A program made the translations under genes and the position numbers. Source: Megalonaias nervosa (lineage: Eukaryota > Mollusca > Bivalvia > Unionida > Unionidae). Taken from it: DNA of 64,000 nucleotides. The notes beneath the pieces are model-generated. The model made no database searches and had not been told where the DNA came from. It was given only the letters and a program-made list of their open reading frames with translations. Below, one piece after another: positions 11,310 through 23,019 of this stretch (position 1 is its first letter; each line of letters begins with the position of its first letter). The stretch covers positions 62,001-126,000 of the forward strand of contig JAECUM010006775.1 of the NCBI GenBank assembly GCA_016617855.1, read 5' to 3'.

Positions 11310-12610
11310 ATGTCATCAAAAGTGGAGATCTTTCTTTCAAATCCTATCCAGGAGCAGTTGGACTATTTGAAAAAAGATGAATTGCTTCAACTTGACAGAA
11401 AATATGATCTTTCCAAGGCAAAAGTTTCTTTAATGAAGCAAGAAATGAAAAACATTTTGGTCCAGTATTTGGTAGAAAAGAGTGTTTTGGATAACCGTGT
11501 TTTGGGTTCGATCAGTAAGTCTGTAACAGACTCTGACATAAAAGTAAAGGAATTAAAATTAAAATACAAGATGGAATTAGAGTTAAGAAAGCTAGAACTT
11601 CAGAAATATAAAGAAAAACAAATGCAGTTACAGAAAGAAGAGAAACAAATGCAGTTACAATTTGAGAAAGAGGAGAGAGAGACAGAAAGAGAAACAAATA
11701 CAAATGCAATTAGATAAGGAAGAAAGAGAGACAAATGCAGTTACAGAAAGAACAAATGCAATCAGATAAGGATGAGACAGAGAGAAGGAAGAGAGGGAAT
11801 ATCAATTCAGAATAAAAGAAATAGAGCTGGTAAGTGAAATGCACGTTCCCACTTCACATACAAATTCAGGTTTGATATTACTAAGAATTTTAGATTAGTG
11901 TCCTCTTTTAATGAAAAAGAAGTAGACAAATATTTTCCTTATTTTGAACAAGTTGCTGAAAATTTGAAATGGCCAAGGGAGCACTGAACTCAATTATTAC
12001 AGTGTGCACTTTTTGGCAAAGCCCGAAACATCTATGCATCCCTGTCAGTACAGCAAAGTGCTGACTATGATCTGGTTAAGGAATGCATCTTAAAGGGTTA
12101 TGAATTAGTCCCTGAGGCTTATCTGCAAAAATTCAGGAACTATAAAAAAAGAAGCTGGACAAACTTGTGTCGAATTTGCAAGAGAAAAAGAGCAGTTATT
12201 TGATAGGTGGTGCTTAGCCAAGAAAGTTGATCAAGATTATGAAAGTCTCAGATAACTTGTATTACTTGAGTTCAAGAACTGTGTCCATAGTGACATTAAG
12301 ACTTATCTTGATAAGCATAAGATCGAAACCTTGGAAAATGCTGCTCGTGCTGCTGATGAGTATTTCTAAGCTCATAAAGTTCCTTTTATAGGTAAGTCTT
12401 TCACTCAGCAGTCTTCTGGAAAAAAGGTATTTTAGCCTAATATGAGCCCTTCTAAAACTCAATCTGGCACAACTTTTAGAAATCAAGCTTCTGATAAGCT
12501 TGATCAAAAATCCTTGTCTCTTCCTACATGTACCTATTGCAAGAAGAAAGGTCACGTTATTTCTGATTGCTTCAAATTGAAAAATAAGCATCAGAATCAA
12601 GACAGACCTA
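11310..12610 (+). pseudogene. gag: gag of Gmr1-like element, broken
   Basis: The frame starts at ATG 11,310 (MSSKVEIFLSNPIQ) with an N-terminal block 'YLKKDELLQLDRKYDL', typical of gag N-termini in this group, then a long Glu/Lys/Gln coiled-coil (about 11,540-11,820). After several frame breaks (stop near 11,715, others around 12,253 and 12,367) the gag core continues to a CCHC zinc knuckle at 12,529-12,570 (C-x2-C-x4-H-x4-C, with HVISDC at its end). The knuckle would bind RNA for packaging. The coiled-coil region contains internal purine-rich repeats that may have expanded by slippage. Confidence 0.8.
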
Positions 12611-12619
12611 TCCCAACTG

Positions 12620-13340
12620 CTCTTATTTCTAAGAGGTCAAGGTCATGGTCATATATTGAAAGCAATACATTTGTTGGGTCTAATAAACCCCAGTCTGATT
12701 TTATTATGGAAAATTATGAACCATTCATGTCAAAAGGTTCTATATCCCTCTTGGGTGATTTGGCCAATCCTATCCCTATTAAAATTTTAAGGGACACGGG
12801 AGCTTCTCAGAGTCTTTTATTATCAGGTACTTTGCTTTTTTCTGAGAAGTCTTCCTCTAATGAGAGCGTTATTTTTCAGGAAGTAGAGTGTGGCTTTGTT
12901 AATGTTCCTCTCCACTGTGTAAATTTGTCATCAGACTTAGTCTCAGGACCCATGACAGTTGGAATAGTGTCTTCTTTACCAGTTGAGGGCATTCATTTAT
13001 TACTGATAAGGTTGTGGTTAATCCACTTGCAACTGACAAGCCTTCTTTGGATCAGAAAGTCGATCCTATTGAAAAAGAATTCCCTGATTTATACCTAGGT
13101 TGTGCAGTTACTAGAGCTATGGCAAAGAAAGCTCTTGAGAATGATGTCGATAAGGAAAGTATTCCTTTAGCTGACACATGTATTGGTCAGGTTTTTGATG
13201 AGGTCACTTTCACTCCTTGTTTGGATCAATCAAAAGGCATTGATCACAGTGATCCTCTTTTAACTACTCATTCTTTTTATTCTTATCAGGGTGACAAACA
13301 ACAATCACTTGTCGTTGAACAGGAAAAAGATCCATAGATC
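12620..13340 (+). pseudogene. Retropepsin (protease) region of Gmr1-like element
   Basis: The reading frame continues from the zinc knuckle into an aspartic protease with the active-site motif LRDTGASQSLL at about 12,787-12,822 (catalytic Asp codon at 12,796). In retroelements this enzyme acts as a dimer and processes Gag-Pol. Downstream of 13,013 the frame changes and a spacer follows (about 13,014-13,335, including 'CAVTRAMAKK', a phrase common before integrase in fish and invertebrate gypsy elements). It ends at a TAG at 13,335. Confidence 0.78.
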
Positions 13341-13346
13341 TCCTGT

Positions 13347-14456
13347 TTGTTTCAAGGGGCCATTAGTGAAACTGAAGCCACTGAAGTACCTGTCTGTTAT
13401 TTCATTGAAAATGGAATTCTTATGAGAAAGTGGAGACCTCTCGAGGTACCTGCTGGTGACGAGTGGTCAGTGAACTATCAAATTGTAGTTCCAAACTCAT
13501 ACAGACTGGAAATACTTAGTTTGGCCCACGAAACTCCTTTGGCTGGTCATTTAGGGATTAATAAGACTTATCACAAGATCTTGAATCACTTTTATTGGCC
13601 AAAAATCAAAAGTGATGTTTGTAAATACTGTAGATCTTGTCATACTTGTCAAATGGTAGGAAAACCCAATCAGAAGATGCCTAAGGCTCATCTGCTGCCT
13701 ATTCCTGCATTTGACGAACCATTTAGCAGAATGATGGTACATTGTGTTGGTCCCTTACCTAAGACCAAGTCAGGCAGCCAATACCTGTTGACCATAATGT
13801 GTGTGACAAGATTCCCAGAGGCAATTCCTTTGAGGAATATTAAAACTAAAACAATAGTAAAAGCTTTGATAAAGTTCTTTACTCAACTTGGCCTTCCCAA
13901 ATCTGTCCAATCTGATCAAGGGTCAAATTTTATGTCTGGAATTTTCCAGCAACTTATGTATGAATTAGGCATCCAACATTTCAAATCTTCTGCCTATCAC
14001 CCTGAGAGCCAAGGGGCTTTAGAAAGATTTCATCAGACTTTGAAAAATATGATTTGATCATATTGTTTTGATACGGGTAAAGATTGGGATGAAGGCATTC
14101 ATTTACTTTTGATTGCTGTTAGGGAGTCAGTTCAAGAATCTTTAGGATTCAGTCCCTTTGAACTAGTTTTTGGACACACTGTGCATGGACCATTGAAGTT
14201 GTTGAAAGAGAAACTTCTTTCTAATGAAGATACTGAACTTAATCTTCTTGATTATGTTTCCAATTTTAAGTATAAGTTGTCAAAGGCTTGTGGGGTTGCA
14301 AGAGCGAATCTGCACTCTGCTCAGTCAAAAATGAAATTAAGGTATGATAAAAACTCAAAGGAAAGGAGTTTTCAGCCTGGTGATAGAGGTTCTGGCTCTC
14401 TTGCCCATACCACAAAATCCTCTTCAGGCCAAGTATTATGGTCCCTACACGGTTGA
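13347..14456 (+). pseudogene. Integrase, lying upstream of reverse transcriptase
   Basis: A zinc-binding HHCC domain is clear (HETPLAGHLGINKTY... followed by CRSCHTCQM). It is followed by the DDE core with 'GPLPKTKSGSQYLLTIM', 'SDQGSNFMSG' and 'ESQGALERFHQT'. The second Asp and the Glu are present. At the first catalytic position the sequence reads MVHCVGPLP where the family has Asp, so a His replaces it. A TGA at about 14,056 interrupts the core, and the C-terminal part (FSPFELVFGHTVHGPL) continues to 14,456. The domain lies between protease and reverse transcriptase, the Ty1/copia-type order. Confidence 0.88.
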
Positions 14457-14532
14457 AAAGAAAGTAAATGATTTAAATTACATCATAAATACTCCAAGGA
14501 GGTGAAAACAAAAACAACTTTGCCACATAAAC

Positions 14533-15620
14533 ATGTTAAAGGAGTATATTAAGAGAGATAGCCAGATAAATCATGCAATTAATTTAGTTGTACCTGTCCA
14601 ACTCAGTACGGATTTAAGTGAAGGAATGCAATCAGACTCTATTGATTTTGGAGTGACAAATGTTCAGAATTCAGAAATTATGAATAACCTGGACCAGAAA
14701 CTTTCACATTTGCAACAACAAGAAAGGAATGAACTTAAACAGTTATTATTTGAATATGAGCACTTATTTCCAGATGTTCCTACCAGAACAAACAAATTTT
14801 TCATGACGTTGAAATTGTGCATTCAAAACCTGTGAAACAACACCCATACAGGACGAACCCTCTTAAACAGGAATACTTGAAAAAAGAAATTCAGTATTTG
14901 TTGGAGAATGATTTCATAGAGCCCAGTAAAAGTGACTGGAGTTCACCATGTATACTTGTTGCGAAACCAGATAAAACTTTCCATATGTGCACTGATTAAA
15001 GGAATGTGAACAGTGTGACTAAAACTGGTTCATTTCCATTACCAAGAATAGATGACTGCATTGATAATATTGGAAATGCCAAGTATGTCACCGAATTTGA
15101 CCTTCTGAAAGGATTTTGGCAAATTCCACTAACGGAAAGGGCAAAGGAAATTTCGGCGTTCATGACTCCAGATGGACTTTATCAATATAAAATAATGCCA
15201 TTTGGGATGAAGGGTTAGCCAAGTACTTTTCAACGTTTAATGAATATGATTACCTCTGGCCTAGATAACTGTGATGCTTACATCGATGATGTCATCATCT
15301 ACAATGATACCTGGAAAGAACATCTAGCAACAATTCAGAAATTCTTTGACAGACCCACTGATGCAAGTTTGACAATCAATTTATCCAAAGTGAGTTCTGT
15401 CGTGCTTGTGTAACATTTCTAGGACATATCATGGGACTTGGACAAGTTAAACTTATAGATGCAAAGGTCAAGGTTATCTCTGAATTCCCTGTGCCTGTAG
15501 TAAAAAGGAACTGATAAGATTTTTAGGTAGTATTGGAAATTCTGTTCCAATATTTCCATAATTGCTGAACCCATGACAAATTTATTGCGCAAGAAAAACA
15601 AGTTTCTTTGGACTGAAAAA
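14533..15620 (+). pseudogene. Reverse transcriptase of Gmr1-like element, broken
   Basis: Recognisable Ty3/gypsy reverse-transcriptase blocks run in order: a 'PYRTNPLKQEYLKKEIQYLL' entry, 'IEPSKSDWSSPCILVAKPD', 'FPLPRIDDCID', 'FDLLKGFWQIPL', 'ISAFMTPDGLYQYKIMPFGM', and the catalytic box YIDDVIIY at about 15,278. In-frame stops occur at 14,997 and 15,217, with frame changes near 14,810 and 15,410. All expected motifs are therefore present but not in one frame. Confidence 0.9.
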
Positions 15621-15695
15621 TATCAGGAGGCTTTTGATAAGTGAAAGGCCATACTTAAGAGTGCACCAGTTCTTACAGCTCCAAATTTCAGTCAA

Positions 15696-16070
15696 TTGTT
15701 TAAACTGTCTGTTGATGCAAGTGATGTTGGGGTTGGAGCAGTATTGATTCAAGAAGATAGAAATGGTGTGGATCATCCAGTGTGCTATTTTTCTAAGAAA
15801 TTAAATAAGCACCAAAGAAATTATTCAACAATCGAGAAGGAATGTTTAGCTTTGATATTGGCATTACAACATTTTGAAGTTTACATTAGTTCAGCTCCTT
15901 CTCAGATTATTGTGTTTAGTGATCACAAACCCCTTACTTTCATCAACAAGATGAAAAACAAAAATCAGAGATTATTAAGGTCGAGTTTGTTGTTACAGGA
16001 ATATAATATTGACATCAGGCACATCAAGGGAAAAGACAATTTAATAGCAGATGCTCTTTCCCATGTATAG
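15696..16070 (+). pseudogene. RNase H domain and end of pol
   Basis: The frame shows gypsy RNase H landmarks: LSVDASDVGVGAVLIQED with the catalytic Asp, 'STIEKECLALILAL' with the Glu, 'VFSDHKPLTFI' with the next Asp, and 'DNLIADALSHV' at the C-terminus. It ends at a TAG at 16,068-16,070, 135 bases before the 3' LTR. RNase H removes the RNA strand during cDNA synthesis. No integrase follows, confirming the unusual order. Confidence 0.88.
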
Positions 16071-16192
16071 AAATATTATTTCATGTACACTATGTGCAAT
16101 TCATAAGAGTTCTTATGTTATTTTTTTAAACCTCATACATAATTAATCTATGGTAAAAAGAAAGCTTTATTATATAAATCATTCTTTTTCTT

Positions 16193-16204
16193 TTATGGGG
16201 GAAG
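16193..16204 (+). other. Polypurine tract
   Basis: The run 'tatgggggaag' ends exactly where the 3' LTR begins, which is the expected place for plus-strand priming. Confidence 0.75.
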
Positions 16205-17047
16205 TGTTATGTACATGTAATTTAATTATCTGTTTGTTAGTTTAAAATTTTTTTTATTTTATTCCATCACATGTTATTGTAATGATAACTTTGTCTACTG
16301 GATTTGATATTTTGTTTTTAGAAAATCAGTTCAGTTCTGTTTGACCTTGATTCAGAAATCAGATTGAGTTCTAGTAAACAACTTCTTAAAAATTTTTTTT
16401 TATTCATTCTAAGAGTAAGATTCATTCAGTGGAATCAAGGCCATACCTACAGTACATGATAATTAGCATGTAAAAAAAATTCTATGTTGTTCTAGAAGGT
16501 GACCATGTGACCCTCATACGGGAATCTGTTTTGCGTCTTAACTTACTGTACAACCGTTTTCTGGAGAAGAATTAGCCAGTTGGGCTTTAAATCTTCGACA
16601 CTTAAAGGTGTCTTGTTGTGACCAGTTTGAGTTGAATTTTTATTTTATGGAATTATTCTTTCCCTGGAAAATACTAGTGCTCATACAGAAATTCTTGGAC
16701 CAGGAAATTTATCAAAATTTATTCAGAAATTCTAAACTGGAATATTATTTTCTGTGATTCAACAAGGAATTGTTGACAGGGCAACACTTTGAAGGTCACG
16801 ACATATGTCATCGCCCTCCATTTTGATTTCAGCAGGACTCGAACACAGATTCATTTAGGACTTTTCATTGATAGGACTTCTATTTTTTAATTCTTGGATT
16901 AATTTTGGATTTGATTCATAAACCGAAAGTCTTTTTTCTCATTTTAACCTTGTTTTTCTAGGGAAATAAATTATTTGTTAAAATTTTACAAAGCTTGTTG
17001 TCTTCACTCTTTTCTTGTTACTTTTGTAGAAGTCTAGACACGTAACA
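16205..17047 (+). repeat. 3' LTR of Gmr1-like element
   Basis: 843 bp, TGTTATGTA...CGTAACA. It is very similar to the 5' LTR apart from scattered substitutions, small indels and the lack of a roughly 65-base segment. The differences show the insertion is not recent. Confidence 0.9.
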
Positions 17048-17644
17048 AAATATATATAATATATATAATAAGAATTTTGTTAATTATTTTATCATATATT
17101 GTGCAGGAAAAAAATTCTTCTGGAAAATGAGTATTATAGATAAGGCCTGGTAATAAGAAATTCTTACCAATTCTGGCAAATATTGTGACAAGATTTACAC
17201 AGAACTCTATGTCTTGTCTCGTTTGGCATTAGCCCAATGCCTTTCTGTTGGTTGCTATGAACAAATTCCCCTATCATCTCAAGTTAATGCATCTATAATT
17301 CTGAGATGAGGCTATAAACAGTTTCTAAGTCCCCCCCTCCCCCCATATAACAAGAGATCCAGGGGTGAATGATACTTACATAAATGACTTGATTTTCTTC
17401 ATTCTGTCCTCTTGTAATGCCAAGTAAGTGTATATGCACTTTTATGGTGGGGCTATGAACAGTTTGTAAGTTATGAACACATGGATATTCTCTAGGGGAC
17501 TAAGAGAGACTCAGGGACTAATAGTTGCATAAATTATGTATGAATGGCTGTCTAGGGTTTAAATGTTAGCACAAGACTGGCTATATTGTGTTAATTGAAA
17601 TTTAAAGATTAAAAAAATTTAGAACGATAGATTATGGGACTACT

Positions 17645-17765
17645 CAGCCCATAACAGATTCTTCTCATTAACGAACTTGGCCTACCCAAATCGGCCCATA
17701 ATGTACTTGGTCCACATAACAAATTTGGCCCATTACATACTCAGCCCATTATGTTTGGTCAGCCT
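17645..17765. repeat. 'ggcccataat' short-phrase repeat cluster (left)
   Basis: The phrase 'cagcccat', 'cggcccat', 'tggcccat' or 'ttggtcca' recurs about every 18-25 bases, each followed by 'aa' or 'ta' and an 'acttgg'-like spacer. Inverted versions of the same phrases lie at 20,340-20,485 and 35,190-35,345. This pattern suggests subterminal repeats of a mobile element, but no ends were defined. Confidence 0.5.
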
Positions 17766-18486
17766 TACAGTCTATATATTATATAACAGTAATGTGGATG
17801 TAATGTTCTTTTTGTTCAACAGCCATTTCATATTTTATATTCTTTGTATGTTTCTTTCAATGGTCATTTCTTCTGCAATAGAAATATAGTGGAAAAAATC
17901 ATAATCCCAGAATAATTAAATTATATACTGCATAATCAGCATTTTGAAACTGTTCTTTTCCTGCTGCTGTTAATTGAGTTTTAAGATAGCATGTGTCTGG
18001 TCTACTATTTGTAATAGTAAATTGATGAAATCGGTGAATCTGATTACAGTTGCACTTCCAATCCATATACCATAAATTTTGTATCAACAGTAAATATTTT
18101 CCATTATTCTAAGTTTAAAATGTCTTTGTCCTTGAAAAGCTGTAATGTTAATTGACTTAAATAGTATTATTTTTTAATAAAAGATAAGCATACAAACAAA
18201 GCAAACATTTCAAATTCTTATGCATTTATTTTTCTAGTATTAAAGTTTGTATCTTTGTCCATCTTTGTCCTGTCTTATTCCTTCTCTCAATACGAACAGT
18301 AATTAAATGTCTTATTTGTATTTATTTGTTATCAGCAGTAAATATTCAACATCCTATTTTCTTGACCCAATTTAGTAGCTGAAAAAAGTCCATCAGAAAA
18401 ACAATTTTCATTTGGAAGTTTTTGATGCTATTTAAGGTGCCAAACATTTAACAATCAGGATTAGATTGATTTATTTAAGATATATT
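17766..18486. other. Intronic sequence, no gene recognised
   Basis: AT-rich sequence between the phrase-repeat cluster and the 18.5-kb transposon. No recognisable coding motif or RNA gene. Confidence 0.5.
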
Positions 18487-18495
18487 ACTATAAAT

Positions 18496-19366
18496 GGTTT
18501 AGGTCAATAAGATCGCACACAAAAGATCGTGCTTCAAAAGGCTGCACACAAAATGTCGCTGAACAAAAGACCGACATGCTAATAAGATCGCTGCATATAT
18601 GATCGCCCAACACACTTTAATAATTATATGAATACTGATAATATCTATATATATATATTGAATTCTTATATATTATATCAAATATTTTAAAAAATATTAC
18701 TGTAATTATTAAAAAATTGTTTTAATTAATCTTGGTAATGTCAGAAGAGAAATTGAACAATAGCTAATTTGTAGACATAATAGACACAATTATTGTAATA
18801 ACAGTAAATATTATGCCAAAGTTTACGTTAAAAATTCAAAACTAAAATGTTTCTAGTTAATTTTGCAAACTCAAATTGTAAGCAATACCACGGAGATAAT
18901 CGGTAATTGGCAGATGCCCATAGTCAGCTACAATAGTTTTGATCCTATCAGCGGTGTCTTTTCGTATACCCGTTTTTGCTGGTGGAGGTTGCTGTCTGGC
19001 AACATATTGTTTCAGCTTCATTTCGTTCAGGCTCTGTTCTTTCACAGAGAAGATTATACGCATGGATGCATTCTAGTGAGAGATGTGAAGCCAATTACTA
19101 TACACAGAAAAGCTTATTTTATTTCTTTCATCTGTACTCACTGTTCACTAAATTTCATATAAATTAATGTTTGCATTGTAAAAGTGAAGTGCTTCACTTA
19201 TTTGTTTAATCTTTACTCAAACAAGAGAAGATTATACGCATGGATGCCTGTTATTTCGATCTTATATGCGGCGATCTTATTAGCCTGTTGATCATTTGTT
19301 TGGCGACATTTTGTGCATGACCTTTTGAAGCGTGATCTTTTGTGCGCGACTTTATTGACGGATACC
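18496..19366. mobile_element. Nonautonomous DNA transposon with ~114-bp TIRs and 9-bp TSD
   Basis: The first ~114 bases (18,496-18,609) and the last ~114 (19,253-19,366) are inverted copies of each other, sharing for example 'cacaaaagatc', 'cttcaaaagg', 'cacaaaatgtcgc' and 'gctaataagatcgc'. They are flanked by the direct repeat ACTATAAAT at 18,487-18,495 and 19,367-19,375. The 260-base-apart inner parts and the rest of the 871-bp body hold no transposase. A long TIR with a 9-bp duplication is typical of Mutator-like elements, but 8-bp families (with one matching base by chance) cannot be excluded. Confidence 0.82.
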
Positions 19367-20339
19367 ACTATAAATATGTAAAACAAGAAGTAATATTTAA
19401 TTTTATCAGAGTATATTCACCTGCATGATTACGCTGATGTATACTTTAATTAACTCTAACAGTAAACAGTTAACAAGAAAAATAACAACATGTGATATTT
19501 TTAGGTTTTATTTCAGTGACAAATAACAATCAATTATTCACTAGATTAGTCACTGGTACGACCATAGATATGAGCATACTGCCTCGGTAGTTTTGAAGCA
19601 TTTATCTCCCTTGGAATACTCCGCCCAGTACTGGTAAAGTCGGCCCTCCATGTCTTTCAAAATACTATGCTGAACTCTACGTATATGTTCTTCTAACACA
19701 ATCTCTTTTTCATGAATGGATTATATATAAGTTACACTGACATATAGTGTTTAGACGTACAATATTTCCTTGACAAATTGATACTAGCTATTATTCAATT
19801 GATAAAATCAAGACAAATGGTTTGAATTCGAAGGTTGAATTTCAAGTAACTTTAAGATAGTGTTCTCTACATTTTCAGTAACAATAAAAAACATCATTGA
19901 GCAAAGATATTGTAACCATCATTGTGAACGAAATATGGGTACCAAAAAATGATTGTAAAATACCTGTATTACAAACTCTGTTGCCATGAGTTACAGAAAT
20001 CTCAAACTAGTGCATGCTGCTTTGCAGTTCTTGCTCTTGAACACTCCACACAAAGGTCCATACCCATGGATGTGTTGATATGATCATTTAATTTTGGGGG
20101 TATGTTCTCCTCATGGTTAATCAAACCCGCAAAAGTTTGCATACTCATTAATGTTTAATTAATTAGTTAGCAAATAACATGTTCAGATTAAATATTTCTT
20201 GTTCAATAACAACAGGTGTGACAAACGCATACAAGATCACCAAAAAATACAAATTTTGGTCCAAAACAGACATTATTGGTTATTGTTCAATAACAACAAG
20301 TGTTACAAAGCCATACAAGATCAAGGGTAAGGCAGCCTT

Positions 20340-20485
20340 TGTTGTGTGCCGACTCCGTAATGGACCAAGTATGTTATGGGGGAAATTTCTTAATTAAATT
20401 TGCATGGGCCGAATCTATAATGGGACAACTTTGTTCTGGGCCAACTCCATTAGTGACAGACTCCATTATGGACCAAGATCTCCTG
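20340..20485. repeat. 'ggcccataat' phrase cluster (right, inverted)
   Basis: Phrases 'atggaccaagtatgttatgg', 'atgggccgaatctataatgg', 'ctgggccaactccatta' and 'ccattatggaccaag' are reverse complements of the phrases at 17,645-17,765. The two clusters bracket about 2.6 kb that includes the 18.5-kb transposon. Confidence 0.5.
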
Positions 20486-20571
20486 TTAACAAATGATAAC
20501 GGGTGACTTTACATAGTTCCCTAATTAAGATTCATGAGTCAGTCCCCGAAGGACAGGATGACATCAAAGTG

Positions 20572-20890
20572 TGCGTGTGTGTGTTTTGGATTTTTAACGT
20601 AGCTTTAACAATTCTGCAGTCATAATGCTAAGATGTTTGCAGTGTGGCAGTTTATAGTGATGTCTAGCACTGAGGAAGCATTCCACAGACATTTAGCTTG
20701 ATGTCCCACCCAGTCAGATTATCCTGACACCAGGCTGACCAGTCCTGACTCTAACCTCTTAATGCTGAGCGCCAAGCGAGGCAGCTGTTAGTACCATTTA
20801 TATAAGTCTTTGGTATGACTTGGTCGAGGTTCAAACCCGCAACCTCCTGCATCTGAGGCAGATGCTCTAACCACTAGGCCACCAGAGCGG
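20572..20890 (-). mobile_element. tRNA-derived SINE, full length, 11-bp TSD
   Basis: On the minus strand the element opens with a tRNA-like head: an A-box 'tggcctagtggttagagc', a well-paired anticodon stem with loop CTCAGAT, and a B-box 'gggtttgaacc' (about 20,887-20,815). A conserved body follows and it ends in a (ca/cac)-rich tail near 20,572. The direct repeat ACATCAAAGTG flanks it at 20,561-20,571 and 20,891-20,901. The same body occurs 5'-truncated at 55,576-55,792. The body phrase 'cccacccagtca.attatcc' is shared by both. RNA polymerase III promoter boxes are in the head. Confidence 0.85.
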
Positions 20891-21056
20891 ACATCAAAGT
20901 GACAATTCTGTTTGCATAAATGACTTTGTCTTTTCATGTTGAGAAAGTGCTTTTATGGTTATTGGTGGGGACCTCAACAGTTTCCAAAAATTATGGCTCA
21001 TAGGCAATTACTGAATTCAACATAAATTAAGTATCTACTTGCCCATGGGTTCATTG

Positions 21057-21124
<68 letters not shown>
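21057..21124. repeat. (TA)n microsatellite
   Basis: About 68 bases of alternating TA within intronic sequence. Confidence 0.95.
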
Positions 21125-21136
<12 letters not shown>

Positions 21137-21805
21137 TAATTACTTGGTATTTATTGATGTTGAATCATATTATCATTGCTCCCATTAGCCAGGAAGTAAA
21201 ATGAAGTGAAATTCAGACAATTAAATGGAATCTATCAATATTGTGTCAGGAGCAGAAGTGTAATCTGGAGTTTTATAGTGAGGGATTGATGCATTTTATT
21301 TACTTGATACTGCTTACTCATTAAGTGCTACTGACCATATCAAGCGATCTGAATGGTTTGTGTGGTCAAATGGTCCTTCCAATGGAAATGTGAAAACCTA
21401 GTGGAGAGCACCAATCTTGGAGGGTTGCCCTTTACAATGTGCCCCCCCCCCTTCTACCATTGTTCAGTCATAAAAATGACCCATGTTATAAGTGAGGGTG
21501 CCTTACAATGGGATATGTTCCAACAATGTTGTGTCCTGACAGTGTAATAAAACAAAGAATTACAGTATTTATTAAATGAGAAATCATGTTGTGATTGGTT
21601 CTCATTAACCAGGAACTAAATTAAAGTGAAATAAATTAAGTCTCAATGAATAAAAAAAAACAAACAACCAAGTGAACAGGATCCATGACCATACCCAAGA
21701 TACAGAAGTGGCTTAAGGGCATTAAAGTGAGGGACCCATGAGACTGAAGGACTGCAAAGCTAGTATTCAGTACATTATTACAGCACAATCCTGACTTCAT
21801 AAATG

Positions 21806-22043
21806 GGGGCCCTGAGTGGCAGAGTGGTCTAAAGCGCTCTCCGTTATGGATCACTGCCATCTCACCTGTCTGCGTGGGTTCGAGTCTAAGATTCGGCGAA
21901 TGTGGATATGTGAGAAAGCTTGCCAGTAGCTTCTCGTGGGTCGGTGGTTCCTTCTGCAGATTTCCTCTTCCTCCACCATTAATACTGGCCGCCATGTATA
22001 GCCTATCGTGTGCTGAAAAATGGCGTTAAGCCCCACAACAACA
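21806..22043 (+). mobile_element. tRNA-derived SINE with (CAA)n tail and 12-bp TSD
   Basis: The element begins with a tRNA-like head containing an A-box 'ggcagagtggtctaaagcgc' and a B-box 'gggttcgagtc', with a long stretch between them as in Leu/Ser-type tRNAs. The body ends 'tggcgttaagccccacaaca' and a CAA repeat tail. The direct repeat ACTTCATAAATG at 21,794-21,805 and 22,044-22,055 marks the target duplication. It belongs to a different SINE family from the copy at 20,572-20,890. The 'GGCGTTAA...CCC' tail motif occurs in conserved-domain SINE families of invertebrates, but the family assignment is not proven. Confidence 0.85.
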
Positions 22044-22340
22044 ACTTCATAAATGATGAAGTACATGTATACAGTTTCTAATTTAATCTGACATACTAAC
22101 AAATGCTGCATCTACCCATGTATTCTTTACAGTCAAATGAGAACTGCACACAACTGATCTGCCATCATAAAGTTCTGCCTGGAGATCATGGTCCATGCGG
22201 ATGTATGCTGGCAATCACAAACAGAACAAAAGACTGTGGATCCTGATTTGCCAGCACATATCATGACATCAGATCTCTGTCAATGGTTTTCAAAGCTGGG
22301 TCTGTGCTATACATAAACAAATCCTGTTATTAATCCTTAC

Positions 22341-22466
22341 CCTGTGCTAATCTGACGGCACCAGCGATGATAATGATGACCGAGGCCACCATCTTTGTAC
22401 TGGCAAGCAATGTCTGCACCCTACCGACATACTTTGGATACATGCAGTTCAGCACAGCGATAAGCA
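22341..22466 (-). CDS. SLC7-type amino-acid transporter, exon (transmembrane 3-4 region)
   Basis: On the minus strand a TTTGCAG acceptor precedes 22,466 and a GTAAGG donor follows 22,341. The 126-bp exon completes a Val codon from the exon ending at 35,544 and reads LIAVLNCMYPKYVGRVQTLL, then ASTKMVASVIIIIAGAVRLA. The phase continues into the exon at 10,020-10,119. The family counterpart is the segment 'LLTFLNC..VK..T.VQ..FT..K..AL..I...G.V.L.QG', containing two membrane spans. The Arg-Val-Gln and the Ile-rich helix are diagnostic. Confidence 0.88.
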
Positions 22467-23019
22467 CTGCAAAATAGATTTTGTATAAACTTTATCAAAA
22501 TACTATATAATTAAGATAAAGTAAATTAAATTATTTTAGCATCATTAGTTTTTCATAATTTAAAAAAAAATCATAATTGAGATGCATGTACTATCACTGA
22601 TCAAAATATCTGGACAATAAAAAAAATTACTTTTTTCTTTGTTCAGATAATGTGCATACTTTTGAAAATTATCAATATTTCCAAAATTTTGTCCACAAAA
22701 TTAATATCTTTCCTGTCAGGATTATACAGTGATGCATCCAGCAAGTCCTACACTTGTCTGACATGGTCTCTGTAAACTAGGTTGCATTATATCCTTAATT
22801 GCCATTAAAGAACGCTGTCATAATAATGTTAAAATGTTGATTCTTTTACAAACAAAAAATTCTGGTTGCAGTTTCAGGTGTTTCTGTTGCCAAAAATTAT
22901 GTAAATCTGGGTACATGTACTGTGATAGGTGTGAACTAGTCATACCATACTTTAGTTTTGTGTACATCATTATGTATATTGAATTTGTATTATATATTGG
23001 CTTTTCTTAATGATTATTA

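Larger units (their letters stand above)
10233..17047 (+). mobile_element. Gmr1-like Ty3/gypsy LTR retrotransposon, degenerate
   Basis: Two LTRs (10,233-11,141 and 16,205-17,047) beginning TGTTATGTA and ending CGTAACA flank gag, protease, integrase, reverse transcriptase and RNase H, in that order. Sequence motifs are of the Ty3/gypsy kind, but the integrase-before-reverse-transcriptase order is that of Ty1/copia. This combination is known in the Gmr1 group. Nonsense codons and frameshifts occur in most domains, so this copy is not autonomous. No convincing target-site duplication was seen, because both flanks are simple AT sequence. It lies in an intron of the SLC7-type gene, in the opposite orientation. 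Confidence 0.9.

Noticed and set aside
20815..20890. Functional tRNA-Leu gene
   Set aside because: The tRNA-like part continues into a SINE body, and the whole unit is bounded by a target duplication. No proper acceptor stem was found.
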